This document shows positions 9,867-20,202 of a stretch of DNA of 64,000 nucleotides, piece by piece. The stretch's first letter is position 1; every line of letters starts with the position of its first letter. The DNA is taken from positions 5,022,001 through 5,086,000 of the forward strand of contig NZ_JASGJZ010000001.1 in the NCBI RefSeq assembly GCF_047601025.1, in the 5' to 3' direction. The notes below the pieces were generated by a model, which was given only the letters and a program-made list of their open reading frames with translations, ran no database searches and was not told the origin of the DNA. Source of the stretch: Pseudorhodoferax sp047601025. GTDB lineage: Bacteria > Pseudomonadota > Gammaproteobacteria > Burkholderiales > Burkholderiaceae_C. A program made the translations under genes and the position numbers.

Positions 9867-10799
9867 ATGGATTTCGCCAGAGACGCGGCTTCACCCGAGG
9901 CACTGCGTGAAATGCAGAAAGGCTTGCGCGAGCCTGACGAACGCCCACTCTGGGCCCTCGTCGATCCAGCACTGCTCGACGGCAAACGGCTGAGATCGAT
10001 TCTGGTGTCGTTGGGTTGGTCTGCAATCAATGCGCTTCAGGGCAGCCCGCTCGAGGTGTACGGCGAGCATGCGCCGCTATGGATTGCGTTGCCAACAGAC
10101 GAGGATCGGGCCGCTCAGGGTTTGATGCGCCTTCTCGCACTCGATGCACGGGCATCTGCGCTGAGCCTCGTGCAAACCGCAGCTCCGCAAGCCGATCTTC
10201 TGGCGCTGGGCGCGTATCTGTCGCGAGTGCTGATCGACGGCGACATGCTGGCGCACTGCCGATTCGCGGACACACGCGTGTTGCCCGAATTGCTGTCGAA
10301 TCTGACCCCCGCGCAACGGACCCGGGTGTCGCATGCAGTCAATGCATGGGCCTGGTTCGACCACCACGCCAGCGCCCGATTCTGGTCAAGGGAAAGTCAC
10401 GTCGACATGGCCGAGCACGCCGACATGGCGCCCCATCTGGAACTCGACAAAATACAGTTTTCCGCGCTGCTGCGCGCCAGCGAACCCGATACGCTGTTCG
10501 GCTTGCTGAACGAAAGCACGCCGGAACTTGTTCCCGCCGACGGCTTCGGCCCGTTCAGGGATCACCTCGATGCCGTGCTCGACCGGGCTGATGCGCGCGG
10601 CGTCACGTCGCCGAACGATCGTTTGCAGTTCGCGATCCTCGCCCTTTCCTGTGGGCCGGATTTTGACCGGACCCCCGAGCTTCAAGCAACGTGGCACGAT
10701 ATCGAACGCGGCGAAACCACCTTGGTGAAGGCAATGAAGGGGTGGAGTGACGCACTGTGGGATCGGTTGCAGTCCCGACACGAAATTCCGCCCCGTTGA
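9867..10799 (+). CDS. DUF4123 T6SS effector adaptor/chaperone
   Basis: A 310-residue DUF4123-family protein. These act as chaperones that load a specific effector onto the tip of VgrG. The N-terminal half (RPLWALVDPALLDG, then GEHAPLWIAL) has the family pattern of a short core followed by a variable C-terminal lobe. It sits nine bases after vgrG and nine bases before a DUF3304 lipoprotein gene. It has a moderately lower GC content than chromosomal neighbours, as usual for T6SS cargo modules. Its own effector is not intact in the window. Confidence 0.82.
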   Translation: MDFARDAASPEALREMQKGLREPDERPLWALVDPALLDGKRLRSILVSLGWSAINALQGSPLEVYGEHAPLWIALPTDEDRAAQGLMRLLALDARASALSLVQTAAPQADLLALGAYLSRVLIDGDMLAHCRFADTRVLPELLSNLTPAQRTRVSHAVNAWAWFDHHASARFWSRESHVDMAEHADMAPHLELDKIQFSALLRASEPDTLFGLLNESTPELVPADGFGPFRDHLDAVLDRADARGVTSPNDRLQFAILALSCGPDFDRTPELQATWHDIERGETTLVKAMKGWSDALWDRLQSRHEIPPR

Positions 10800-10807
10800 G
10801 CACGACC

Positions 10808-11305
10808 ATGAAATCCAAATCCAAATTCTGGCTGGTGATGGCTGCATTTGCAGTCCTGCCGCTCGTCGCCTGTTCCAATTCCTCCGGGGACGGAAAGACC
10901 AAGCCCGATCAGATGGTGGCCACTATCAGCCCGTACAACCATACGCCAGACTACATCCATCAGTTCTACGTGGATGGTCAAGGGGGCGGTAATTCACGCG
11001 CCTATGGCGGCGGTGGCAGCTTTGTCTGCTGCATCGCTTACCCGAAACAGTGGCGTCCCGGACTGACTGCGCAGGTTCGATGGACGACGTCGAGTTCCGA
11101 CCCGAACGCCACGGGCGACGATACCATTGAAAAGTGGCATGAGAAGGTCGTCCCTATTGATCGGTACGACGAACCCGGCTCGGTCCTGAATGTTCACTTC
11201 CTGCCACAGGGTGAAGTACGATTGGTGATCAGTAACACGAGTGCCGCTCACCCGAATTATCCCGGTCCGAAGGCACCGGAGAAGCCGGCCAGCTTTCCGT
11301 ATTGA
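10808..11305 (+). CDS. DUF3304 lipoprotein
   Basis: A 165-residue lipoprotein of the DUF3304 type: KSKSKFWLVMAAFAVLPLVAC forms the signal with a Leu-Val-Ala-Cys lipobox near residue 21, and the body contains SFVCCIAYPKQWRPGL and the C-terminal PEGEVRLVISN-like block (here PQGEVRLVISN). DUF3304 lipoproteins are common beside VgrG/DUF4123 genes and are suspected immunity or accessory proteins; the function is unproven. The ATG nine bases after the adaptor stop is chosen because it starts the signal peptide exactly. Confidence 0.75.
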   Translation: MKSKSKFWLVMAAFAVLPLVACSNSSGDGKTKPDQMVATISPYNHTPDYIHQFYVDGQGGGNSRAYGGGGSFVCCIAYPKQWRPGLTAQVRWTTSSSDPNATGDDTIEKWHEKVVPIDRYDEPGSVLNVHFLPQGEVRLVISNTSAAHPNYPGPKAPEKPASFPY

Positions 11306-11335
11306 CATGGTCGACTGACTGCAGGAATCATCCTT

Positions 11336-11893
11336 ATGTCGAGTTTCACGCCCGGTTGGTATGCCGTCGCCAAGCAGAGCAACGGCAGTACCTCGTGCCT
11401 GTACTTCCGCAGTACCGAGGCCTACACCGCCAGATGCACGATCGACCCCAATGGTCGACAGATCCTGCTTTGGCAGGATCCGCAAGGCATCAATGGCACT
11501 GGTCGGGCAGGACGTTGGCAGCCGAGCTATGCGCGTCTGGCTCTCGCCACTTCCCAGTGACCAATTCCTGGATTTTCTGAAGATTCGTGGCGTCGAGCCC
11601 GCGCACATCCCGCGCCGCATCCGCTGGGCCGAGATCGGTGCTGTGGTACGTATTACGGGAGACCGGAACTCTTGCACGACCTGAAAACCGTGCCCGAGAA
11701 CATCGCCACGCGCGAAACGATGACGAAGCCTACCGCTCCGCAGGACCAATGGCGCAATCCCATCGGCAAGGCATTGGTCGAGCGCATCACCCGCGTGGGC
11801 CCGAAGGATGGCCAGCGCCTCGATGCGCCCGCAGGGCAGACGGACCTTGCCCAGGCACAGCGCGCGATCTCCTCGGGGTACACCACAGCCTGA
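11336..11893 (+). pseudogene. Degenerate coding remains, possibly a T6SS effector
   Basis: The 770 bases between the DUF3304 gene and the permease gene have no intact gene but protein-like stretches in three frames. Frame 1 from ATG 11336 (GCAGGAA upstream) reads GWYAVAKQSNGSTSCLYF and stops at 11560. Frame 2 then reads SDQFLDFLKIRGVEPAHIPR to about 11,650. Frame 3 reads WYVLRETGTLARPENRAREH and RHARNDDEAYR to about 11,740. Such frame hopping fits a gene broken by small indels. The last block faintly recalls Tle-type lipase effectors, but this is a weak inference. From 11,894 to 12,073 nothing is recognised. Confidence 0.35.
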
Positions 11894-12073
11894 GCGACTG
11901 GACCGTATGGCGCACATCGCTGCGGGCGACCCGTTCGTGCGGCGCTGCGAACGAAGGCTGGGCCGTACCGACGATCGCCGCATTGATCGCGCCAGGTTGC
12001 GTCGCCGCTCGGTGCGGGGCTGCCGTGGCTGCGGCGAAGCCACAGGGTCGCCGCAGGGTCGGCCCAGCGCGGC

Positions 12074-12946
12074 CTATTCCTTGACCGAACCGGTCATGCC
12101 GGACACGTAGTACTCGACGAAGAACGAGTAGATGAAGGCCACCGGCAGCGAGCCCAGCAGGGCGCCGGCCATCAGCGGCCCCCACTGGTACACGTCGCCC
12201 TGCACCAGTTCGGTCACCACGCCGACGGGCACGGTCTTGACCTCGGAGGAGGAGACGAAGGTCAGCGCGTAGATGAACTCGTTCCACGACAGCGTGAACG
12301 CGAAGATGCCGGCCGAGATCAGCCCCGGCACGGCCAGCGGCAGCACCACCTTGACGAGGATCTGCCAGCGCGTGGCGCCGTCGATCAGCGCGCACTCCTC
12401 CAGCTCCATCGGGATCGAGCGGAAATAGCCCATCAGCAGCCAGGTGCAGAACGGGATCAGGAAGGTCGGGTAGGTCAGGATCAGCGCCAGCCGCGTGTCG
12501 AACAGGCCGAGCTTGAACACCACGCTGGCCAGCGGGATGAACAGGATGGACGGCGGCACCATGTAGGCCAGGAAGATGCCCAGCCCGACGTGGCGCGAGC
12601 CCTTGAAGCGCAGCCGCTCGATCGCGTAGGCCGCGAACACCGAGGCCGCCAGCGACAGGAAGGTGGACACCACCGACACCAGCACCGTGTTCCACAGCCA
12701 CTGCGGGTAGGTGGTCTCGAACAGCAGCTTGCGGAAATGCCCCAGCGTGGGCGCCACGACCCAGAACGGATTGCCCTCGCGCGAAAGCAGCTCGGCGTCC
12801 GGCTTGACCGCGGTGATGACCATCCAGTAGAACGGGAACAGCAGCACGATCAGGAACACGGCGAGCGGCAGGTAGACCGTGGCCAGCTTGCGCGGCACCG
12901 AGTCCAGGTACGACATGCCGACGGTGTCGACGTCCGGTTGGGCCAT
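12074..12946 (-). CDS. Carbohydrate ABC transporter permease (MalG-type)
   Basis: Inner-membrane permease of a family-1 carbohydrate ABC importer, 290 residues with about six membrane helices. The EAA loop that contacts the ATPase reads ELEECALIDGATRWQILVKV (about residues 185-204). Its ATG overlaps the stop of the upstream permease by one base (TGATG), showing translational coupling. It is the last gene of the leftward transporter operon. The substrate is probably a sugar or sugar acid, judging by the divergent dehydrogenase and dehydratase genes. Confidence 0.92.
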   Translation of the reverse strand: MAQPDVDTVGMSYLDSVPRKLATVYLPLAVFLIVLLFPFYWMVITAVKPDAELLSREGNPFWVVAPTLGHFRKLLFETTYPQWLWNTVLVSVVSTFLSLAASVFAAYAIERLRFKGSRHVGLGIFLAYMVPPSILFIPLASVVFKLGLFDTRLALILTYPTFLIPFCTWLLMGYFRSIPMELEECALIDGATRWQILVKVVLPLAVPGLISAGIFAFTLSWNEFIYALTFVSSSEVKTVPVGVVTELVQGDVYQWGPLMAGALLGSLPVAFIYSFFVEYYVSGMTGSVKE

Positions 12947-13845
12947 CAGTCCTTGCCTCCCTGTTGCCAGGCCCGGCGCTGCAGGCCGAAGAAGCTGAAC
13001 AGCACGCAGGCCAGCAGGAACGGCACCATCGCGATCGCGATGGCCGCGCCCTCGCCCAGCGCACCGCCGGAGATCGCGCGCTGGAACGACAGCGTGGCCA
13101 TCAGGTGCGTGGCATTCAGCGGCCCGCCGCGGGTGATCACGTAGATCAGCTGGAAGTCGGTGAACGTGAACAGCACCGAGAAGGTCATCACCACCGCGAT
13201 GATGGGCGTCAGGAGCGGCAGCGTAACGTGGCGGAACTGCTGCCAGCGCGTGGCGCCGTCGATGGCCGAGGCCTCGTAGTACGAGGGCGAGATGGTCTGC
13301 AGCCCGGCCAGCAGCGTGATCGCCACGAAGGGCACGCCGCGCCAGATGTTGGCGATGATCACGGCGATGCGCGCGTTCCACGGATCGCCGAGGAAGTCGA
13401 TGTAGTGGTCGATCAGGCCGAGCTTGACCAGCGCCCAGCTGATGATGGAGAACTGCGAGTCGTAGATCCACCAGAACGCGATGGCCGACAGCACCGTGGG
13501 CACGATGTACGGCAGCAGGATCACCGCGCGGCAGAAGGTCTTGAAGCGGATGTTCTTGTTCAGCAGCAGCGCCAGCCACAGCCCGAGCACGAACTTGAAG
13601 ATGCTGGCGACGACGGTGTAGACCAGCGTGTTGAACAGCGCCAGCCGCGTCACCGAGTCGTTCCACAGGTAGGCGTAGTTCTCCAGCCCCACCCACTGGC
13701 CCGGCCGGCCCACCTTGGTGTCGGTGAAGCCGAGCCAGGTGCCGAGGCCGAGCGGATAGGTCAGGAACAGCAGCAGCAGCACCGCCGCCGGCAGCATGAA
13801 CAGCAGGCCGAGCGCGTTGCGGCTGTTCTGCAGGCGGGCGAGCAT
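12946..13845 (-). CDS. Carbohydrate ABC transporter permease (MalF/UgpA-type)
   Basis: First permease of the sugar ABC importer, 299 residues from ATG 13845 (LARLQNSRNALGLLFML). Six helices are visible, with the EAA motif YYEASAIDGATRWQQFRHV near residues 195-213. It is coupled to the second permease by an overlapping stop/start and lies seven bases after the binding-protein gene. A long upstream open frame exists but only overlaps the binding-protein gene on the same strand, so the internal ATG at the membrane-protein N-terminus is the sensible start. Confidence 0.92.
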   Translation of the reverse strand: MLARLQNSRNALGLLFMLPAAVLLLLFLTYPLGLGTWLGFTDTKVGRPGQWVGLENYAYLWNDSVTRLALFNTLVYTVVASIFKFVLGLWLALLLNKNIRFKTFCRAVILLPYIVPTVLSAIAFWWIYDSQFSIISWALVKLGLIDHYIDFLGDPWNARIAVIIANIWRGVPFVAITLLAGLQTISPSYYEASAIDGATRWQQFRHVTLPLLTPIIAVVMTFSVLFTFTDFQLIYVITRGGPLNATHLMATLSFQRAISGGALGEGAAIAIAMVPFLLACVLFSFFGLQRRAWQQGGKD

Positions 13846-13852
13846 GTCCGGA

Positions 13853-15187
13853 TCACACCTTGTAGTAGCGTTCGGCGCGCTTCTGCGCGCGTTCGGCGGC
13901 TTCCTTGGGCGTCCTGGCACCGCTGGCGGCCTCGGCCACCATGTTCGGAATGATGAAGTCCGCCGCCACGCCGGCCGACGCGTAGCCCAGCGTGCCCTCG
14001 TAGCCGGCCGGCCGCAGGTTCTTGACCGAATCGCGGTACGGCGTGTTCTTCGGGTCCGAGGTCCAGATCGGGTTGGCCTCGTAGGCACGCAGCGGCTGCG
14101 CCACGTAGCCGCCGCCGCCCTGCAGCCAGGGGTCGAACTGTTCCTTCTCCATCATGAAGCGCAGGAACTCCTTGGCGGCGTTCGGGAACTTGGTGTACTT
14201 CATGATCATCTGGTTGAAGAACAGGTGCGACTCCGTCGGCACGCCGACCGGCCCCACCGGGAACACCGCGTGCTGGATGTCGGCCGCCATCTCCTTGAGC
14301 TTGGGGTCGGGCGAGTTCTTGGCCGCGTAGTAGACCGAGATGCCGTTGTTGGTCACGCTGATCTGCCCGTCCAGGAAGGCCTTGTTGTTGTTCGGGTCCA
14401 GCCAGGACAGCGTGCCCGGGATGAAGGTCGCGTACAGCTCCTTGCCGTACTCCAGCGCCTTGATGGTTTCGGGGCTGTCGATCACGACCTTGTTGCTCTT
14501 GTCCACCAGCTTGCCGCCGAAGGCCCAGACCAGCCAGTTGGTCCAGGTGCTGTCGCCGGTCGCGTTGCCCAGCGCCATGCCGCCCGGCGTGCCCTTGGCC
14601 TTGAGCGCCTGGAGCAGCTTCAGGAAGCCGTCCGTGGTCGTGGGAAAGGTGTCGAAGCCGGCGGCCTTGACCATGCTCTCGCGGTAAACGATCAGCGAGC
14701 CCGACGCACCCAGCGCCAGGCCCAGCCAGCGCTTGCCGTCCGGGCGCATGAAGGTCTCCGCGGCCGGGTACCAGCCGCCGTACTTCTTGCCGAGGTATTC
14801 GGCCAGGTCGGTCACGTCCAGCAGCTTGTCCGGGTACAGGTTGGCGTCGTCGTTGGTCGAGAGGATGATGTCCGGCCCGGCGCCGGTGTTGGCGGCCACG
14901 GCGGCCTTGGGGCGCACGTCCTCCCAGTTCTCGCTGTCCACGCGCACTTCCACGCCGGTGGTCTCGGTGAACTTCTTGACGTTGGCCATGTAGGCATCGA
15001 TGTCGCCCTGCACGAAGCGGCTCCAGCGCAGCACGCGCAGCTTGGCTCCCTTCTCGGGCGTGAACTTCAGGCTCTGCGCGAGCACGCCGGGCGTGAACAG
15101 CGCGCTGCCGGTGCCGATGGATGCCACGGCCACCGCGCCGGCGCCGCCTTTGAGGATGCTCCGCCTGCGTCCTTGGAACTCGTTCAT
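13853..15187 (-). CDS. Sugar ABC transporter substrate-binding protein (Tat-exported)
   Basis: Periplasmic binding protein of the COG1653 (MalE-like) type, 444 residues. The N-terminus GRRRSILKGGAGAVAVASIG is a twin-arginine signal, unusual but known for this class, ending near VLAQS. Family features include LRVLRWSRFVQGDIDAYMAN and the ligand-binding WTNWLVWAFGGKLVD region. It has AAGGAGACTGGC before the ATG at 15187. It lies between the ATPase gene and the permeases in one leftward operon. The ligand is unknown; a pentonate, tetronate or related sugar acid fits the context. Confidence 0.92.
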   Translation of the reverse strand: MNEFQGRRRSILKGGAGAVAVASIGTGSALFTPGVLAQSLKFTPEKGAKLRVLRWSRFVQGDIDAYMANVKKFTETTGVEVRVDSENWEDVRPKAAVAANTGAGPDIILSTNDDANLYPDKLLDVTDLAEYLGKKYGGWYPAAETFMRPDGKRWLGLALGASGSLIVYRESMVKAAGFDTFPTTTDGFLKLLQALKAKGTPGGMALGNATGDSTWTNWLVWAFGGKLVDKSNKVVIDSPETIKALEYGKELYATFIPGTLSWLDPNNNKAFLDGQISVTNNGISVYYAAKNSPDPKLKEMAADIQHAVFPVGPVGVPTESHLFFNQMIMKYTKFPNAAKEFLRFMMEKEQFDPWLQGGGGYVAQPLRAYEANPIWTSDPKNTPYRDSVKNLRPAGYEGTLGYASAGVAADFIIPNMVAEAASGARTPKEAAERAQKRAERYYKV

Positions 15188-15222
15188 GCCAGTCTCCTTC
15201 GCTAAGGGTCGATGAAAAGCGC

Positions 15223-16293
<1,071 letters not shown>

Positions 16294-16468
16294 GCGCGGG
16301 GATATTGGTTCGAGGTTGGGATGCCGTGCCGACAGTGGCACTCGTGAACGCACCCAGTATCGGCATGCCGGCGGCGGCTTTGCATCAGGGAAATCCGGTA
16401 CTGGCAAACCCGCAAATTTGTATGATGACCCGATTACAGTACAGCGCATCTCCCTGCGCAGCCCGACC

Positions 16469-17233
16469 GTGACGCCCCGCCTCGCCGCCACCGACCTGCC
16501 CGCGGCCGACCCCCTGCGGCACGAGGCCGATCGCCTGTCGGACCGGCTGGCGCAGCGGCTGGCGCGGCAGATCGGCGGCGGCGCGCTGCCACCCGGCGCG
16601 CGGCTGCCGACCGAGCAGCAACTGGCCCGGGTGCACGGCGTGTCGCGCACCGTGGTGCGCGAGGCGGTGCACCAGCTCAAGTCGCTGGCGCTGGTGGTGT
16701 CGCGCCAGGGCTCGGGCGTGTTCGTCGCGCCGACGCCGGCGCACCAGCCGCTGGCATTCGATCCGCAGGTGCCGGGCTCGGTGGACGCGGTGGTCCACGT
16801 GGTCGAGGTGCGGCGCGTGCTCGAAGGCGAGATCGCCGCACTGGCGGCGCAGCGCGCCACGCGCAGCCAGGTCGCCGCGCTGCGCCGCCAGCTCAAGGCC
16901 ATCGACCAGGCCGTGGCCGAGGGCCGTGACGGCGTGGACGAGGACCTGGCCTTCCACCGCCTGGTCGGCGAGGCCACCGGCAACCCGCAGTTCCAGCTGC
17001 TGCTGGGCTTCCTGTCCCAGTACCTGCGCGAGGGCATGCGCGTCACGCGCGGCAACGAGGCGCGGCGCGCCGACTTCATGCAGGCCGTGCAGCTGGAGCA
17101 CCGCGCGATCGTGCAAGCCATTGCCGCGCGCGACCCGGCCGCCGCGCGGCGCTGCGCGCTGGACCACATCCAGCGCGCCGAGCAGCGGCTCGTCGAGGGC
17201 GGCGTGATGGCCGGACGGCGGCGCAGGACCTGA
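16469..17233 (+). CDS. FadR-subfamily GntR transcriptional regulator
   Basis: A 254-residue one-component regulator from a GTG start (ATG is absent in frame). The winged helix spans about residues 15-85 (GARLPTEQQLARVHGVSRTVVREAVHQL), and an all-helical FCD ligand domain follows (VVEVRRVLEGEIAALAA, DLAFHRLVGEATGN with the metal-binding Asp/His). It lies between the leftward transporter and the rightward catabolic genes, so it most likely senses the substrate or an intermediate and represses both. A TTG about 50 bases upstream is an alternative start. Confidence 0.88.
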   Translation: MTPRLAATDLPAADPLRHEADRLSDRLAQRLARQIGGGALPPGARLPTEQQLARVHGVSRTVVREAVHQLKSLALVVSRQGSGVFVAPTPAHQPLAFDPQVPGSVDAVVHVVEVRRVLEGEIAALAAQRATRSQVAALRRQLKAIDQAVAEGRDGVDEDLAFHRLVGEATGNPQFQLLLGFLSQYLREGMRVTRGNEARRADFMQAVQLEHRAIVQAIAARDPAAARRCALDHIQRAEQRLVEGGVMAGRRRRT

Positions 17234-17265
17234 ACCATTTCCCCATGTCACAAGGAAAGACCCCC

Positions 17266-18282
17266 ATGAAACTCCTGATCACCGGCGGCGGCGGCTTCGT
17301 CGGCGCGCGGCTGGCGCGCACGCTGCTCGCGCGCGGCCAGCTGGCCGGCCGCACGATCGACCGCCTGGTGCTGACCGACATCACCCCGCCGCCGGCCGAC
17401 CTGCTGGCCGACACGCGCGTGGAGGCCCGCACCGGCACGCTGCTGTCGCAGGCGCCGGCGCTGCAGGGCGAGGACTTCGACGGCGTGTTCCACCTGGCCT
17501 CGGCCGTCTCGGGCGAATGCGAGCTGGACTTCGAACTGGGCCTGCGCTCCAACCTGGACAGCACGCGCGCGCTGCTGGATGCGCTGCGCGCCCGCACGGC
17601 CGCCGGCGGCCCGGTGCCCAGGCTGGTGTTCTCCAGCTCGGTCGCCGTGTTCGGCCCCGACCCCGCGTTCGCCTGGCCCGGCATCGTGGCCGACGACACG
17701 CTGCCGGCGCCGCAGACCTCCTACGGCACGCACAAGCTGATGTGCGAATACCTGATCGCCGACTACACGCGCAAGGGCTTCCTGGACGGCCGCTCGGCCC
17801 GGCTGATGACGGTCACGGTGCGACCGGGCCGGCCGAACGGCGCGGCCTCCGGCTTCTTCAGCGGCATCATCCGCGAGCCGCTGGCCGGCATCGTGTCGGC
17901 CTGCCCGGTGGACGCCGGCGTGTCGCACCCGATGTCCTCGCCGTCGCAGACCGTGGACGGGCTGATCCGCGTCTACGAGGCCACGCGCGAGCAGCTCGGC
18001 GGCCGGCTGGCGCTGAACCTGCCGGCGCTGAACGTGCGCGTGGCCGACATGCTGGACGCGCTGGAGGAGGTGGCCGGCAGCCAGGTCCGCGCGCTGGTGC
18101 GCTTCGAACGCGACGAGCGCATCGCCGGCATCGTGGCCAACTGGCCGTCCGGCGCCACGGCCGCGCGCGCCGCGCGGCTGGGCCTGGCGCCGTGCCGGCA
18201 GTTCGCGGACATCATCCGCGAGTACATCGCCGACTGCCGGGCCGCGCCGAACGCGGCCCAGGCGCTGAAGGGCATCCAATGA
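17266..18282 (+). CDS. denD: DenD-like D-erythronate 2-dehydrogenase (SDR)
   Basis: NAD-dependent short-chain dehydrogenase/epimerase-fold enzyme of 338 residues resembling DenD, which oxidises the C2 hydroxyl of D-erythronate. The N-terminal nucleotide motif is TGGGGFVGARLA and the catalytic Tyr-Lys is in SYGTHKLMCEYL (~residues 149-160), with the Ser in VFSSSVAVFG. The start at 17266 is preferred over an upstream ATG because AAGGAAAG lies six bases before it. It overlaps the downstream dehydratase by ATGA, so both are translated together. Substrate could be another aldonate; the family assignment is stronger than the exact substrate. Confidence 0.8.
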   Translation: MKLLITGGGGFVGARLARTLLARGQLAGRTIDRLVLTDITPPPADLLADTRVEARTGTLLSQAPALQGEDFDGVFHLASAVSGECELDFELGLRSNLDSTRALLDALRARTAAGGPVPRLVFSSSVAVFGPDPAFAWPGIVADDTLPAPQTSYGTHKLMCEYLIADYTRKGFLDGRSARLMTVTVRPGRPNGAASGFFSGIIREPLAGIVSACPVDAGVSHPMSSPSQTVDGLIRVYEATREQLGGRLALNLPALNVRVADMLDALEEVAGSQVRALVRFERDERIAGIVANWPSGATAARAARLGLAPCRQFADIIREYIADCRAAPNAAQALKGIQ

Positions 18283-20120
18283 GCAAGCACAAGCAAGGCA
18301 ACGACACGATGAAGAAACGCAGCAGCAAGAAGAGCCAGGCGCCGCGGCGCCTGCGCTCGCAGGAATGGTTCGACAACCCGGCCAATGCCGACATGACCGC
18401 GCTGTACCTGGAACGCGTCATGAACTTCGGCCTGTCGTTCGACGAACTGCAGTCGGGCCGGCCCATGGTCGGCATCGCCCAGTCGGGCTCGGACGTCGCG
18501 CCCTGCAACCGGCACCACCTGGTGCTGGCCGAGCGCATCAAGGAAGGCATCCGCGACGCCGGCGGCATCGCCTTCGAGTTCCCGCTGCACCCGATCCAGG
18601 AGACCTGCAAGCGCCCCACGGCCTCGCTGGACCGCAACCTGCAGTACCTGTCGCTGGTCGAGATCCTGTACGGCTACCCGATCGACGGCGTGGTGCTGAC
18701 CACCGGCTGCGACAAGACCACGCCGGCCCAGCTGATGGCCGCCGCCACGGTGGACATCCCGGCCATCGCGCTGAACGCCGGCCCCATGCTGAACGGCTGG
18801 TTCCAGGGCGAGCGCACCGGCTCGGGCACCATCGTCTGGAAGGCGCGCGAGCTGATGGCGGCCGGCAAGATCGGCTACCCGGAATTCCTCAAGCTCGTGG
18901 CCTCCTCGGCGCCATCCACCGGCCACTGCAACACCATGGGCACGGCCTCGACGATGAACGCGCTGGCCGAGGCCCTGGGCATGATGCTGCCGGGCAGCGC
19001 AGCCATCCCCGCGCCCTACCGCGACCGGCAGGAGATGGCCTACCTGACCGGCCGGCGCATCGTCGAGATGGTGCGCGAGGACCTCAAGCCCTCGGACATC
19101 CTGACGCGCGCCGCCTTCGAGAACGCCATCGTCATCAACTCGGCGATCGGCGGCTCGACCAACGCACCCATCCACTTGAACGCGATCGCCCGGCACATCG
19201 GCGTGCCGCTGGACAACGACGACTGGGAAAAACTGGGCTACAAGGTGCCGCTGCTGGTGAACCTGCAGCCGGCCGGCACCTACCTGGGCGAGGACTACTA
19301 CCGCGCCGGCGGCCTGCCGGCCGTGGTGGCCGAGCTGGTCGCCAAGGGCAAGATCCAGCCGGCGCTGACGGTCAACGGCAAGACCATCGTCGAGAACTGC
19401 GAGGGCCGGTTCAGCAGCGACCGCGACGTGATCCTGCCCTACGCCAAGCCGCTGAAGAAGAACGCCGGCTTCCTGAACTTCAAGGGCAACCTGTTCGACT
19501 CGGCGATCATGAAGACCAGCGTGATCAGCGACGAGTTCCGCCAGCGCTACCTGGAGAACCCGGCCGACCCGATGGCCTTCGAAGGCTCGGCCGTGGTCTT
19601 CGACGGGCCGGAGGACTACCACGCGCGCATCGACGACCCCGCCCTCGGCATCACCGCGCACAGCGTGCTGTTCATGCGCGGCGTCGGCCCGGTCGGCTAC
19701 CCGGGCGCGGCCGAGGTCGTGAACATGCGCGCGCCGGACTACCTGCTCAAGCAAGGCGTGACGGCGCTGCCCTGCATCGGCGACGGGCGCCAGTCCGGCA
19801 CCTCGGGCTCGCCGTCGATCCTGAACGCCTCGCCCGAGGCCGCCACCGGCGGCAACCTGGCGCTGCTGCGCACCGGCGACCGCGTGCGCATCGACCTGAA
19901 GAAGCGGCGCGCCGACATGCTGGTCGCCGACGAGGAGCTGGCGCAGCGCCGCCGCGAACTGGAAGCCCAGGGCGGCTACCGCTACCCGCCGAGCCAGACG
20001 CCCTGGCAGGAGATCCAGCGCGGCGTGGTCGACGAACTGTCCAACGGCATGGTGCTCAAGCCGGCCGTGAAGTACCAGAAGATCCACGCGACCTTCGGCG
20101 TGCCGCGGGACAACCACTGA
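18279..20120 (+). CDS. IlvD/Edd-family sugar-acid (pentonate) dehydratase
   Basis: A 613-residue Fe-S dehydratase of the L-arabonate/D-xylonate type, converting an aldonate to a 2-keto-3-deoxy acid. Likely cluster ligands are seen in GCDKTTPAQLMAA and STGHCNTMGTASTMNALAEA, and the first Cys is in SDVAPCNRHH. The C-terminal CIGDGRQSGTSGSPSILNAS is the conserved loop with the active-site Ser. It is clearly distinct from the true IlvD encoded at 42,678. Start ATG overlaps the DenD stop (ATGA); an internal ATG 30 bases later is possible. With the transporter and GntR gene it forms a complete uptake and breakdown unit for sugar acids. Confidence 0.9.
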   Translation: MSKHKQGNDTMKKRSSKKSQAPRRLRSQEWFDNPANADMTALYLERVMNFGLSFDELQSGRPMVGIAQSGSDVAPCNRHHLVLAERIKEGIRDAGGIAFEFPLHPIQETCKRPTASLDRNLQYLSLVEILYGYPIDGVVLTTGCDKTTPAQLMAAATVDIPAIALNAGPMLNGWFQGERTGSGTIVWKARELMAAGKIGYPEFLKLVASSAPSTGHCNTMGTASTMNALAEALGMMLPGSAAIPAPYRDRQEMAYLTGRRIVEMVREDLKPSDILTRAAFENAIVINSAIGGSTNAPIHLNAIARHIGVPLDNDDWEKLGYKVPLLVNLQPAGTYLGEDYYRAGGLPAVVAELVAKGKIQPALTVNGKTIVENCEGRFSSDRDVILPYAKPLKKNAGFLNFKGNLFDSAIMKTSVISDEFRQRYLENPADPMAFEGSAVVFDGPEDYHARIDDPALGITAHSVLFMRGVGPVGYPGAAEVVNMRAPDYLLKQGVTALPCIGDGRQSGTSGSPSILNASPEAATGGNLALLRTGDRVRIDLKKRRADMLVADEELAQRRRELEAQGGYRYPPSQTPWQEIQRGVVDELSNGMVLKPAVKYQKIHATFGVPRDNH

Positions 20121-20133
20121 CGCGGAGAGACGA

Positions 20134-20174
20134 ACATCGGGCCCGGAGGGACATCGGACCCGGAGGGACGTCGG
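20134..20174 (+). repeat. 17-bp tandem repeat, 2.4 copies
   Basis: Two consecutive units ACATCGG-R-CCCGGAGGG followed by a partial ACGTCGG, between the dehydratase stop and the CRISPR array. It lies where a CRISPR leader would be expected but is GC-rich and unlike a leader. Confidence 0.8.
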
Positions 20175-20202
20175 AATAGCTTGCGGGATGAGAGCGCGCA
20201 CG

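Noticed and set aside
1..12000. Functional T6SS gene cluster
   Set aside because: No tss sheath, baseplate, Hcp or ClpV genes are present; only a damaged vgrG/effector/immunity island.
12964..13953. Rightward frames across the sugar permease region
   Set aside because: Rich in Gln/Arg/His repeats typical of antisense GC-rich frames; the leftward permease genes explain the sequence.
16294..16468. Specific GntR operator
   Set aside because: Pieces such as TTTGTATGAT and CAGTACAG are suggestive, but no clear symmetrical FadR-type site stands out.
17517..20120. 867-codon frame fusing another frame of denD to the dehydratase
   Set aside because: Only the part from 18,279 has dehydratase motifs; the upstream portion is a shadow of denD in another frame.
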